Positions 1 through 14,182 of a stretch of DNA of 64,000 nucleotides are shown in pieces. Source of the stretch: Blastocystis sp. Blastoise (lineage: Eukaryota > Sar > Bigyra > Opalinata > Blastocystidae); NCBI GenBank assembly GCA_039096225.1, contig JBBPEB010000003.1, positions 391,001-455,000 on the forward strand, read 5' to 3'. Under the pieces are notes generated by a model. That model was not told the origin of the DNA. It ran no database searches and was given only the letters and a program-made list of their open reading frames with translations. A program made the position numbers and the translations under genes. Numbering within the stretch: the first letter of the stretch is position 1; every line of letters starts with the position of its first letter.

Positions 1-235
1 GCTTAGTACCGTTATAATTGTAGTCATGTAGATAGTTTGCCTGTCTGAAGACGGGGGTAACCACGGGAATCTTAGGGTAACCTGAGGTGAACTGGGTTTT
101 AAATAACGGGGGAACGCTGGAGGCTGGCAACAGAGCACAGAATACCCGTAGCCTTTGTGGATCGGATAGATTACAAGCTTGAATGATGGGTTATAAGCTG
201 GCTGGGAATTGGATAAGACCTCGGTTTGAACTTCT
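1..235 (+). ncRNA. Signal recognition particle RNA (7SL/SRP RNA), 5' end at or just outside the window
   Basis: This GC-richer island reads like SRP RNA in order. It has an Alu-domain TGTAGTC near position 19. The S domain follows with GAGGTGAACTGGG (human GGGGTGAACCGG). The helix 8 core is GGCAACAGAGCA then ACCCGTAG (human GGAAACGGAGCA and CCCGTGCTG). Next comes GTGGATCG (human GTGGGATCG) and a closing GGCTGGGAA...GACCTCGG (human GCCTGGGCAA...GACCCCGTC). A T-run at about 234-239 suits a Pol III terminator. The product scaffolds SRP for co-translational targeting to the ER. Identification is by remembered motifs and their order; no covariance model was run. The exact 5' end is uncertain. Confidence 0.85.
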
Positions 236-299
236 TTTTTCCTATGCTTTTTTTATGTTTATTGTATTTATGAATAATCATGGTTATTTTTTAGGCATC

Positions 300-1846
300 A
301 TGAACCGGTAACCAAAATTATTTATAAGAAATGGCTTGCTGGATACATATAATCTGGAATAAGGGTTTAATGAATTATGAATGAAGAAATTATAAATGAA
401 TTTCCCATTTGCAATTTCTTTATTGCTTTTTTTTTGTATAAAGTGTACTTATATTTTTTTCCAGCTGATAATGTAAAAGATGGCGTAAATTATTTGTTGA
501 AACAACATTCGTTTAATTATTTCTAGACAATTATTAATTAAAAGTGTTAATGATAAGTATGTTCCAGTGGCTGGTGTTCATGAGAAGGATGTAAATATGG
601 TTTCTGCACCAATCCTTATTGATGAAACACCAATGCAATACACTGCTTGTTCCTATTCGTTAGAAGTGCCTGAGAATATGCGAAATACTTCTGATGTTAT
701 TATTTATATTAATTTACCGGATTATGGATTTCAATTCTGGGATAATGGGAGGCAAACTTGTCAATTTATACAGTGCTGTAAAAATTTATTCCCACAAACT
801 GAGCTAGAAAACTCTAAATATAACGTAAGTTTCTATACTATTGTATTTTAGTTGATAACTATTGAATATATTTATATACTCTATAATATATTTGTATCAT
901 TGTAGGAGTCTCAAATACTTGATGAATATGATAATTATCATATTTCCATAGAATGGGAAATAGTGAGTGATGAATCGATTTCTGAATCTACTTTTCAGTT
1001 AGATGAAGATATTCTTAATTGGTCTGAAAATCTTAATGAAGATCGCATTCATATTTTTGGTAAATGTATGTATTTTTTAAAAAATATTTTTATTATAATA
1101 TATATGTGTATGTTTATTCTTATTATATATGTGTATTTTTATTATAATATATATGTGTATTTTTATTCTTATTATATATATGTGTATTTTTATTATAATA
1201 TATATTATGTTTTTATTAATATATATATATATATATAGTTTCTTTGATGCCAAATCAACGCCATATATATTTTTCATTTAATTATATATGTGAATTATCC
1301 CCTGATAATTTAATTATATTTCCTACTTACCGATATATATCTACTAAAGATATAGATATTACTAATAATAATAGTAATAATAATATAATCAGTTTATCTC
1401 ATCATTGTTTAATATCTATTAACTCCTCTAAATATTATGGTATATATTATTATTATTTTGTTTATTATTCTGTTTATGATTATTATGATTATTATGATTA
1501 TTGTTTATTATTATGTTTATGATTATTATTATTATTATTTTGTTTATTATTCTGTTTATGATTATGATTATTATTATGTATTTTTTATATTATAATTATA
1601 ACTCTATATAAAGGTACAATGAATGCAGGATATACACCTGAAGAATTATATAAGCAGATGAAGACATATCAATCAAGTGGATCTATGTCTTCTATTGTAT
1701 ATCATTCTCTCTCTCTCACATCCCTATATACTTCTTTACCTTCTTATATTAAAACACAAGCTAAAATGTCAATCGATTGTATACGCATGAAAACTATTAA
1801 TTATATTGCTGGGAGGCCAGATTTCTATGTACAAATACAATGTTGA
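300..1846 (+). CDS. Unrecognised multi-exon protein
   Basis: At least five exons connect in frame. A tiny first exon at 300-307 can join across a long intron to an exon starting near 526, but that start is weak. The exon ending near 823 joins one beginning GAGTCTC near 906, then one ending near 1065, then one from about 1240 to 1440, and a last exon from about 1615 to the stop at 1846. Introns begin GTAAGT or GTATGT/GTATAT and end TAG or AAAG. The protein is mixed acidic and aromatic with an Asn-rich stretch, and has no domain, signal peptide or family that I recognise. It follows the SRP RNA by under 100 bp. Confidence 0.5.
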
Positions 1847-2261
1847 CTATCTGATCTATATAAAGACATTTGGACTATATATTATTATACTCTATTTTAT
1901 TATGAAATCCTTATTTCTATTCGATGTTTTTATATATCAGAATATTGGTTTATTCTTTATTCTCTATCGAATTCTATTTCTCGCGTTGGATTTCTTTCTT
2001 TTTAATTATTATATTTCTTTTTGTCTTTTTTTGTCATATGCTAGTTTGTTGCCGTTCTTTAATAAATATATCTATTTATATATGTCAATTTATTTGTATT
2101 TATTTTTCTTTGTATATTGGGGTTTTAAATCTTCTTCACAATTTTTTTTTCCTATCATAATCTTCTTGTTTTGTATCCTAATATTTATCTACTTATCTTA
2201 TATAAAATACTGTCGATTGATTTATGTACTCACTCAAGTAATTAAATTATTAAAAAAGTAA
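1806..2261 (+). CDS. Hydrophobic open frame, doubtful
   Basis: An open frame of about 150 codons, rich in Phe, Ile, Leu and Tyr, follows the stop of the preceding gene in another frame. It could be a small multi-spanning membrane protein or a downstream exon of that gene. In sequence this rich in T, long hydrophobic frames arise by chance, and no conserved motif is visible. Listed so the stretch between two genes is accounted for. Confidence 0.15.
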   Translation: MLGGQISMYKYNVDYLIYIKTFGLYIIILYFIMKSLFLFDVFIYQNIGLFFILYRILFLALDFFLFNYYISFCLFLSYASLLPFFNKYIYLYMSIYLYLFFFVYWGFKSSSQFFFPIIIFLFCILIFIYLSYIKYCRLIYVLTQVIKLLKK

Positions 2262-2390
2262 ATTCTAATGAAAAATGAACAATAAAATAATAAAAAAATG
2301 AGAAATGAACAATTGAGAATAGAATTTTTTTTTGATAAAAAAGAATTATTATTTTTCTTTAATTGTTATCTCTAAATCTTTCCAAAAACA

Positions 2391-3748
2391 ATGTTGAGTT
2401 CCAGAAGAAGAAACAGAAACATTTCAGAATTATTGCAAAAGAGTATTGAAGACAAAGATTATTATAATGCTCTTCAGTACTATAAAACTCTTCTCTCCAA
2501 GTATTGTTATTGACTTCATGAGTAAATAAACATTATTCTAATTGATATAGATTTATCGTTGGAAAAGAATATGAAAAAGCTGAACAAATGTATGAAGATG
2601 GTATCAAATTATTTTGTCTTAATAATGAGGTTACTTCTGCATATGAATTGGCAAATAATTATCTTCAAATGTTAAAGGATCGTCATGTTGAATTAGACGA
2701 AGATCATGTCAGTCAATTAGTTCGTTTAATTAATTTCTTCCCTCAATCAGATTATAAAGTCCAAATTTCTAAAACCTATGCTATGTATATGTTTATATAA
2801 TAATGAAAAAATCAAAATTAAAAAATATAATAAATTAAATAATGGTCATTATGACATTATGTTTTTTTAGTTGGGCAAGAGAAGTTTCAACTGTTCCTGG
2901 AGGTAACAAAGATTTAAATAAAGAAGCAGGATTAGCATTATGGTCTATCAATTGTAATTTATATATTATTATTATACAAATAATGTTTATATATATATAT
3001 ATATAGTTGCCTATGATGAAGCCAATAATTATTTACTTTATTGTCAGGATTGTGAAATGTATATATTATTATTATTAAATATATGCTATTGTTTATATAT
3101 ATATATATATAGATATGGTGATTTCTTAATTGATTGGTGTGAACAGGGCTATAAAAATGAACAAGATTTATATATAACTAGATCTATCTTAATGTATATA
3201 TATATATATAGTTTATTTTATGTATGTTGTTACTATATATATTATATAGTATTGTTTAATATATTATAAATATAATAATATTAACTCTATTTATATAGTT
3301 TATTAAGTTTGGGTAATATCAAGTTTGCAGGTGAAGTTTATAGATATTTACAGAAGAAGAAACCCATTGATACTCCTCTATCTCATTTCTGTGAATATCT
3401 TCTCTATACTGTAGAAGTATATATATATATATAAATTTCTGATCATATTTATATTTATAATAATATATATAATAATATATATAATAATATATATAATAAT
3501 ATTTATAATAATATATATAGAGAGATGCTTACCCATTATTTAAGTTATTAACTGAAAAATATCAAAAAGGACTGAATAGAGATCCTTCCTTCTCTTCTGT
3601 ATATATATATCATTCTTATTGTTAAAATTATATATATATATATATATTTATATAGTTATTGGGTCAAATAGCAAAGCGTTATTATAATATTCAACCGATC
3701 TCCAATAATCCATTCCAAGATATGTTTAAAATGTTTATGAAACAATAA
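2391..3748 (+). CDS. GET4: GET4/TRC35 homologue of the tail-anchored protein targeting pathway
   Basis: About seven exons give a helical-repeat protein that follows GET4 along its length: an N-terminal block around SELLQKSIEDKDYYNALQYY, then EQMYEDGIKLF, the central LALWSI and YGDFLIDWCEQGY, and a C-terminal part ending NPFQDMFKMFMKQ. In yeast and animals Get4 with Get5 bridges Sgt2 and Get3 to pass tail-anchored proteins to the ER; in animals it is part of the BAG6 complex. Introns are short AT repeats with GTATAT and ATATAG ends. ATG 2391 follows a non-coding T-rich stretch, and the last exon ends in TAA. Identification rests on pattern along the whole protein. Confidence 0.8.
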
Positions 3749-4281
3749 GTATATTCATATTATTATTATATATATATTGAATCGATTCGACATTATACTA
3801 TTCTCGAGTTATATACTTGGTTTTAAAAAACATATTCTATTATACAAATTATTAATAAAAAATAAAATAATTTTTTGTATATATACATTATAATTGAGAG
3901 AAATAGATAATAATAAATAGTTGACTATATATACATATAACGAAACACATGGATAGAAGACAATAGAATTGATGTCAAACAAGGACACAAAGACAAGAAC
4001 AAATAAAAGTTGACAATAGAATCAAATAATAACAAAATAAACAAGTGTGACAGAAAATAAATAAAAAAAAATAATGATATTAATAAACTAAAAAAAAAAA
4101 AAAAGAAAATTCTAAAAAGAATAAATGTATTCATATAATGATTATATATACATATTAGTAACAAAAGAAAATATACATATTAATAAATAAACATATATAT
4201 ATAGACAAACAAAAGATATATATAAGTATATAAATAAAAAAAGATAAGCAAAAGATTATATATATATATATGTATATATAA
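3749..4281. other. Convergent intergenic region
   Basis: Very AT-rich DNA between the ends of GET4 and the oppositely oriented winged-helix-like gene. Open frames here are low-complexity Ile/Phe/Tyr strings. I see no RNA gene or repeat beyond short AT runs. Confidence 0.5.
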
Positions 4282-6771
<2,490 letters not shown>

Positions 6772-7525
6772 GACTTTACAAACTTGCTATTCAGAAGGAT
6801 AAACGATTCACAGTTTCGGTTGGAGAGCTAATAAAGTAATTATACAAAATCAAAACTGTTCATTTTTTTCTGATGGAATATTCATGATTATTTCTAATTT
6901 TTCTCCACCATTCTTTTTCTAAAACAGATAAACTGACAAAATTTCCACCACAAAGAATACTGTTGCACTCTAAGTATAGAAATATTATATTTGTTTTTCT
7001 TGTTATCATATGAGATTCAAACTATAATGAAAGTATTTTGTGTATATTAAATGGAACAAATCACTCATTTTATTTTTTCACTTTTTTACATTGTATATAA
7101 CCCATTCTTATTACAATCCGTGGAGATTTGTGAAAGGTAAAAGGAAATGAAGAATCTAAGAACGGCCTTTAAATCAAATATATATCACTCAATTTATTTA
7201 AGTAAGAAACTGGTGAAGGATATAGCTTTTAGTGTGCAGTTTCTTGTATTTCTTTTCCTGTCGACAAGAATTCAGTGTAATAACAATTAAAGATATATGA
7301 AAAAATAGAAGATGTTTGTTTCAAATGATTTTAATAATATTTGCTATTTTACCTTTTCATATGTCTTGAAGATATACAACACATAAAGTCACAAATACAG
7401 TTAAAACATATTAAAAACAAAAATAAAAATAGTAAATTAGTAGAAGAATAAGAAAGAGAAAAGAAAAACAAAATAAAAAAAAGAAAAAGTTTATATGAAT
7501 AAAATATGGATTCTGTTTATTATTT
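6772..7525. other. Intergenic, upstream of the winged-helix-like gene and downstream of the nucleoporin
   Basis: About 750 bp with less microsatellite content than the introns. It presumably carries the promoter of the gene starting at 6771 and the 3' end of the nucleoporin gene. I see no open frame of note, no tRNA and no clear repeat. Confidence 0.4.
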
Positions 7526-8515
7526 TTAAATAGATGCAGTAGTGGCAGGTTTTCCTGTATTAGTACTAAATGAGAAACCAGTAGTAGCAGCAGTAGAAGG
7601 AGTTGTAGTAGTAGCATTAGTAGTATTAGTACCAAATGAGAAACCAGTAGTAGCAGCAGTAGAAGGAGTTGTAGTAGTAGCATTAGTAGTATTAGTACCA
7701 AATGAGAAACCAGTAGTAGCAGCAGGAGTTGTGGTAGTAGAACCAGTAGAAGGAGTTGTAGTACTATTAGTATTAGTATTAGTACCAAATGAGAAGCCAG
7801 TAGTAGCAGCAGGAGTTGTAGTAGTAGCATTAGTAGTATTAGTACCAAATGAGAAGCCAGTACTAGTAGTAGTAGAAGGAGTTGTAGTGGTATTATTATT
7901 AGTATTAGTACCAAATGAGAAGCCAGTAGTAGCAGCAGGAGTTGTGGTAGTAGTACCAGTAGAAGGAGTTGTAGTACTATTAGTATTAGTACCAAATGAG
8001 AAGCCAGTAGTAGCAGCAGGAGTTGTGGTAGTAGTACCAGTAGAAGGAGTTGTAGTACTATTAGTATTAGTACCAAATGAGAAGCCAGTTGTAGAAGGAG
8101 TTGTAGTAGTAGTACCAGTGGTAGTATTCTTATTAGTACCAAATGAGAAGCCAGTAGTAGCAGCAGGAGTTGTAGTATTAGTACCAAATGAGAAACCAGC
8201 AGTAGAAGGAGTAGTAGTAGAACCAGCGGTATTCTTATTAGTACCAAATGAGAAGCCAGTACCAGTAGTAGTAGAACCAGTTGTAATGGTATTATTATTA
8301 GTATTATTATTACCGAATGAGAATCCAGTTGTAGAAGTAGTTGTAGTAGTAGTATTAGTACCAGTGGTAGTATTATTATTATTATTAGTTACTCTTAGTT
8401 CTTCAATAGGTGCTTGTATCTTTCGTTTAAGTGATTTGGAATTGAAAGGGTTGGACTCATAGAGAGGGTCATATACCATATTACGTTTACCGGGGACTAG
8501 AGAAATAAGAGGCAT

Positions 8516-8550
<35 letters not shown>

Positions 8551-8879
8551 ATAATAATAATAGAAAGAAATAAATCAATGAATATAAATACGTGTATAGA
8601 CAGGAGCATCTTTTGCAATTCGTTCATTTCGAAGACGAATATATTTCTTCTTTAATTCAGATAATTGATTATTTGTTTTGTATAATTTACCTGCTATCTT
8701 CATAGAAATAGTATAATGATTTTTCATTGTTTGTTTAACAAGGTATCCCATATGTTCTAAATAAGATCTATATATATATATATATATATATTATAAACTT
8801 ATAGATTATAATAGTTATTTATATACTTTGTAATAGGTTTCTTGGAACTATCACGTTGATAAGCTAAACTAGATCTTAC

Positions 8880-8921
<42 letters not shown>

Positions 8922-10228
8922 TATACAGTCTTCAATTCGTTTAAATACTCCTTGATATTGTTTAGTCATATTTCTCATATGTATATGTAAATATTGAGAG
9001 GCATCAGCATGTATACTACTAAAGGGAGTCTGACTGTTAGCTTCAACTCTATATATACATTTATAACACATATTATAATATATATAATAATAATAATAAT
9101 AATATATATACGGTTTGATTCGTTCTACTTGTGAATACTGAATAGTTGACTTTTTATATAATAAACAAGTCTTACGATGATCTAATAATTGGTCATTCTC
9201 GGAACGAAGGATGGACTATATATATATATATATATATTTAATGTAATAATAATAAATATAAAAAAAACATAATAATAATAAACATAATAAACATAATAAT
9301 AATAAACATAATAAACATAATAATAATAAACATAATAATAAGCAATATAATAATAATAATACCTTTTGAACCTGACTCTTCGTGGAGATTAATTCATTAA
9401 ACTGATTGTCTTTAATGTTCTTTATAAGAGTTACATATTGTCTTTGATTAGCTAACATAGTTCTATATATAATAATGAATATAAATATAATAAATATAAA
9501 TATAATATATACTGTATATTAGCCATATATAGTTGTAAATCTTGAGGAATATCTTTAAAATTCATATTAAGAGCTTCTTTATTAATGACAATACTAACAT
9601 TTCCTTGATTATTTTCAATTTTTTGATTATTACCAAATACATTACGAGGTGCAAATTGACTTGAACTAGTATTTGAATTAATAGAATAAGTTGGATTACT
9701 TAAAGGAAAACAAGAACTACCTTTAAATTGACTAACGTTTATACCATTCAAAGTATTTGATGGATTTGTTGAAAAACCAGACGTATTCTGACCAAAGGTG
9801 CTTCCATTACCAAATCCAGTTGTTGTAGAAGCAGGTTTTCCAAATGTATTATTCGTACCAAATCCAGTTGTATTAGTAGAAGGCTGACCAAAGGCATTTC
9901 CATTACCAAATCCAGTTGTAGCAGGTTTATTTTGACCAAATGCATTTCCATTACCAAATCCAGTTGTAGTAGAAGCAGGTTGACCAAATGCATTTCCATT
10001 ACCAAATCCAGTTGTAGTAGAAGCAGGTTTTCCAAATGTGTTGGTATTTCCAAAAGCACTAGTATTGGATCCAAATGAGGGAGTCGTTGAAGATGTTAAA
10101 CCGAAACCAGTTGTAGCAGGTTGACCAAAAGACGGAGCCGTAGTAGATGGTGTTCCAAAACCACCTGTATTTGAGGGGAATGAAGTATCATTTCTTTTCT
10201 GACCAAAACTTAAGGTATTAAAACTCAT
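7526..10228 (-). CDS. FG-repeat nucleoporin of the Nup58/Nup45 type
   Basis: One minus-strand gene of about six exons. The N-terminal exon (10228-9500) has many FG and GFG repeats separated by Asn, Thr and Ser. The middle exons form a helical core, recognisable by ASQYLHIHMRNMTKQYQG and RIEDC, typical of Nup58. The last exon (from about 8490) carries about a dozen GFSFG repeats in Thr/Asn-rich spacers. FG ends around a coiled-coil middle is the architecture of Nup58, which joins Nup54 and Nup62 in the central pore channel. The exon with the C-terminal repeats joins in frame through an acceptor at TTTCTCTAG. The coding repeats are near-identical and prone to length change. Confidence 0.8.
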
Positions 10229-10483
10229 ATCTACTTTTTATTACTTGAAATAGTAGACTAGAAAAAGTGTTTTTTTTTTAAATGAATCAGTTCTTTCCCA
10301 TTTCTCGAAATCCCTGGTAATATTTTATAAAAAATGCCTGTAATTTGAAAATAATCGGGAAACGTATTTTTTTCTTTTTAGATAAACCATATATTATTTC
10401 TTATTATACTCTATAGTTAAGTCTTACTGTATTTTGATTTTTCTTCTATTTATTAATAAATATCATATACAGGGTAATTAAGA
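10229..10483. promoter_or_regulatory. Shared divergent promoter region (nucleoporin / WD40 gene)
   Basis: Only 255 bp separate the start codons of two divergently transcribed genes, so it must carry both 5' regions. It contains T-runs and AT-rich boxes. No specific factor site can be named. Confidence 0.5.
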
Positions 10484-11592
10484 ATGGCGAATCAACAAAA
10501 CGGTATGAAAATAGACTATCATTAATTATTTGTATATATCTTTCTAGAAAAAATTGATGAACATGTTCAAGAAGAAGATGAGAATAGTATATAACTATTT
10601 TTAATATTGATAGTCTCTTTATTTATTTTGTTTTTTTAGATCTCGAAGGTATGTGTTCATTGTATGTTTTAATTATTGATAGAAGATGAAGAAGTAGATG
10701 ATTTACCAATGGAATTTAACGAAGATGGTATTTCTATTTTATTCGTGTGCTAATTTTATTTTTTTTAGAGTATGATATAGTAGATGCTGATGAACTTATC
10801 AATAAATTAGAAACTCTTGAAGATGGAGGTATTCATTTATTTATTAGCTCTATTTTTTTATCATTCATTGATTTCATTTTTTTTTTTTTAGAAGAAACAA
10901 CATTAACTGCTGAAGAAGCTAATCAAGAAGGATTAGTCAATGAATCACTTGCTGTATTTAGTTATAATTTAAATTATACTATTTATTTTTTATTAATATT
11001 TTAAAATATTTTGTATATATATATGTATATATATATAGGTATTTAGTGGACATACTGATTCTGTACTTGCTGTTGCATTTAATAAACAAAACTGGCCACA
11101 AGTATATATATATATATATATATAATAATTATTGTATGATTATAATTCTTTTTTAATATTATTATATATATATATATATACAAGTGGCTACAGGTGGTGT
11201 GGATGACAAGTGTTTTTTGTTTAATATAAAGGAGAATGGTATAGAAGAGGAAGGAGAAGGAGTAGATAAAGAAGAAGATGAAGAGCAAGTTGAAGAACCC
11301 GCGGATTTATATACTTTACAAGGATTTAATGTATGTAGAGTTTATATTATTATAGTTTATATTATTATAGTTTATATTATTATAGTTTATATTATTATAG
11401 ATTATATTAGTATATTATTATATTATTATATTATTGTAGTTTATATTATTATAGTTTATATTATTATATTATATATTACTTTAGACTATATTATTATAAC
11501 TATACTATGTTATATAAATGACTCTATTGTTGATGTTGCTTTCTCCGCTAGTGGCAAATTTTTGGCGGTAGCTTCTTATGATGGGGAAGTTA

Positions 11593-11679
<87 letters not shown>

Positions 11680-12184
11680 TATATAATACAAGTGGTAAAT
11701 TACTTTTAACTCTCTCTGGACCTACTGATGTTGAATATATTACATGGCATCCTAAAGGTGAAATATTGACTGCTGGTGGTGGTGATGGTACTATATATGT
11801 CTGGGGTATACCTAGTGGTACTATTATTAATGTTCTTGCTGGACATGTTGATGCTGTTACTTGCGGTGCATTTAACTATAAAGGAAATGTATATATATAT
11901 ATACTATATATAACTATATATATATATATAACTATATATATATAACTATATATATATACTGTATATATATAACTATATATAACTATATATATATAACTAT
12001 ATATATAGATCTATGTGAGTGGTAGCATGGACGGATCCGTGAAAGTCTGGAAGATCAAAACAGGGGAATGTCTATATACATTTAAACCTGATACATATAT
12101 ATATATATATATAGAGTTATATACATATATATATATATAGATATAATTGGCATGAAGATGGAATTGTATCTTTAGCTATTAATC

Positions 12185-12269
<85 letters not shown>

Positions 12270-12589
12270 TCCTGTATTAATATCTGGATCACGTGACGGT
12301 ACTGTCTGTATTTCAAATCTTAAATCTTATAAGGTTATTGTTAAATATAATCATATAAAACCAGATGTCAATTGTTCTGTTGAAACGTATATAACTATAT
12401 ATATATATATAACTATATATATATAACTATATATATAGTTATATATAACACTATATATATATATAGATGTGGTTTCTGCTCTGTATGCAATTGGGTTGCT
12501 AGTGGGGGCATGGACGGAACTCTAAAGATCTATGATATAGAAACATCTAAAGTATATATCTATATATATATATATATCTATTGATTATA

Positions 12590-12645
<56 letters not shown>

Positions 12646-12707
12646 ATTACGTCTGACCTTGGAACACGATGGCGGAATCACTAAACTCATTTGGCATCCT
12701 TTTAGTC

Positions 12708-12745
<38 letters not shown>

Positions 12746-13039
12746 TTCTAAAGCAATATTATACTCTATATATATATAGATTATCTTTGTAGCTTGCTTA
12801 GATGGATGTATATATGTCTGGGACGCGAGAACTGGAGAAAAACTCAAACAAATTAGAGCTCATAATGTATATATATATATATATATATATAAATTAGATT
12901 TCTCTAAATCTTTTCCATTTATATATATATATAGGATATAATATTAGATATGGATATATATGTTCCTCCTACTGATTTAAAAACTACATATATACTTACA
13001 GGATCAGATGATAAAACATGTCAATTATTCTCTGCTTAA
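10484..13039 (+). CDS. WD40 repeat protein of the AAMP/Sqt1 family
   Basis: About 17 short exons. An acidic N-terminus (EEDENN, then VDDLPMEFNED) leads into WD repeats starting at SGHTDSVLAVAFN, with repeats such as SGSMDGSVKVWKIKTGECL and CLDGCIYVWDARTGEKL, and ends at SGSDDKTCQLFSA. The acidic leader plus about eight WD repeats matches AAMP and yeast Sqt1. Sqt1 is a dedicated chaperone of ribosomal protein uL16 (Rpl10). Several exon-intron boundaries are odd: an in-frame (AT)n tract with no GT-AG at 12188-12267, a possible 25-nt intron at 12116-12140, and an AA where an AG acceptor is expected near 12646. Either this copy is damaged, the assembly has errors in the tracts, or splicing is unusual. 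Confidence 0.8.
10640..10648 (+). other. 9-nt microexon of the WD40 gene
   Basis: A nine-base block, ATCTCGAAG, lies between a T-rich acceptor (TTTTTTTAG) and a GTATGT donor. Spliced to its neighbours it reads E-N-N-L-E-E-D-E, keeping the acidic leader in frame. Confidence 0.6.
11589..11678 (+). repeat. (AT)n tract, probable 90-nt intron with weak donor
   Basis: An 83-nt AT run ends in ATATAG. The only GT available as donor lies six bases before the run (GTTAAG), so splicing would remove two codons that suit the WD repeat. The flanking exon itself contains ATATAT. The run may have grown out of coding sequence. Confidence 0.5.
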
Positions 13040-13705
13040 TATATATATATATACATGTAATAATTCTTATTAATATATATATATAAATTGTTTTATATTT
13101 TTGATTTATATTTATCTTATTCATATATATATATATATGATTTATAATTGTTTTGATTGTTCTTTTTGTCTATATAAATGTTCATATATATTCTTATTGT
13201 TTTGTTAATATAAATAAAATCCAAAATATCGAAATTGAATATATATAAGTATTATTGTTTTCAGTAACAAAAGGTTGTGAATCTATATATTCCATTCTTA
13301 TTCTGTTTAATGTTATATTCTATATATATTCTAAAATATGTCTTTGTTAACCGAAAAAAGTTATATATTTCTGTTTTATGGAAATCTTTTATTAATATTC
13401 ATTATTAAGAAATAATATTATTTTTATATGGTTTATAAATGATATATTTATATATAAAAATATTGATTACTGTTTTCTCTATGTGTTAAACAATAATTTT
13501 CTCTATATTACTTGATAATAAATAATAATAACAGTAACTAGAACTATGGATGAAAAAAACATGAATAGTATATATATTTATTATTAAGAATAATAAAAGA
13601 AAAACAGAAAAAAGTGAAAAATGTGAAAATAAAAACAAGTTTTTATTATTATAAAAAAGAATAGATACATGATGAATAATCTAAATATAGTAAATAGACT
13701 AAACC
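13040..13705. other. Convergent intergenic region
   Basis: AT-rich DNA between the 3' ends of the WD40 gene and RAD1. I see no gene, RNA or clear repeat other than short AT runs. Confidence 0.5.
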
Positions 13706-14133
13706 CTACATATTAATATCTTGAAGAGGAAGCAGAAAGAAGTCTGTATATAAATTATTAGTATCATCTCCTATCATATGCTGTATACACATCATTCCTT
13801 CTTGATTGATACGTATATAACTACGAAGGGAAATAGACAAGGTATTCATACAACGAAGGAAAAACTCACGGTTATATCTATATATAGAAATAATAAGTAT
13901 AATCATTTTATATATAGGATAATATTGATAACTATATGTATAATAATAATAATATATATATAGGATAATATTGATAACTATATGTATAATAATAATAATA
14001 TATATATAGGATAATATTGATAACTATATGTATAATATAATACTATATATATATATATACCTATAAATATGATCATTCTCAGAAGAATAGGAAATAATAC
14101 CGGAATTATCGCTTTTAAAGAATATAGTACATC

Positions 14134-14182
<49 letters not shown>

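Noticed and set aside
7560-8380. Regular repeats that could suggest a CRISPR-like or satellite array
   Set aside because: Units are codon-phased nucleoporin repeats of variable spacing, in a eukaryotic genome.
7542-8462. Long plus-strand open frame of 306 codons opposite the nucleoporin
   Set aside because: It is the antisense shadow of the GFSFG repeat exon; the minus strand has the meaningful FG repeats and fits the gene.
12188-12267. A U12-type AT-AC intron in the WD40 tract
   Set aside because: The U12 donor ATATCCTT and its branch motif are absent; the tract is pure AT.
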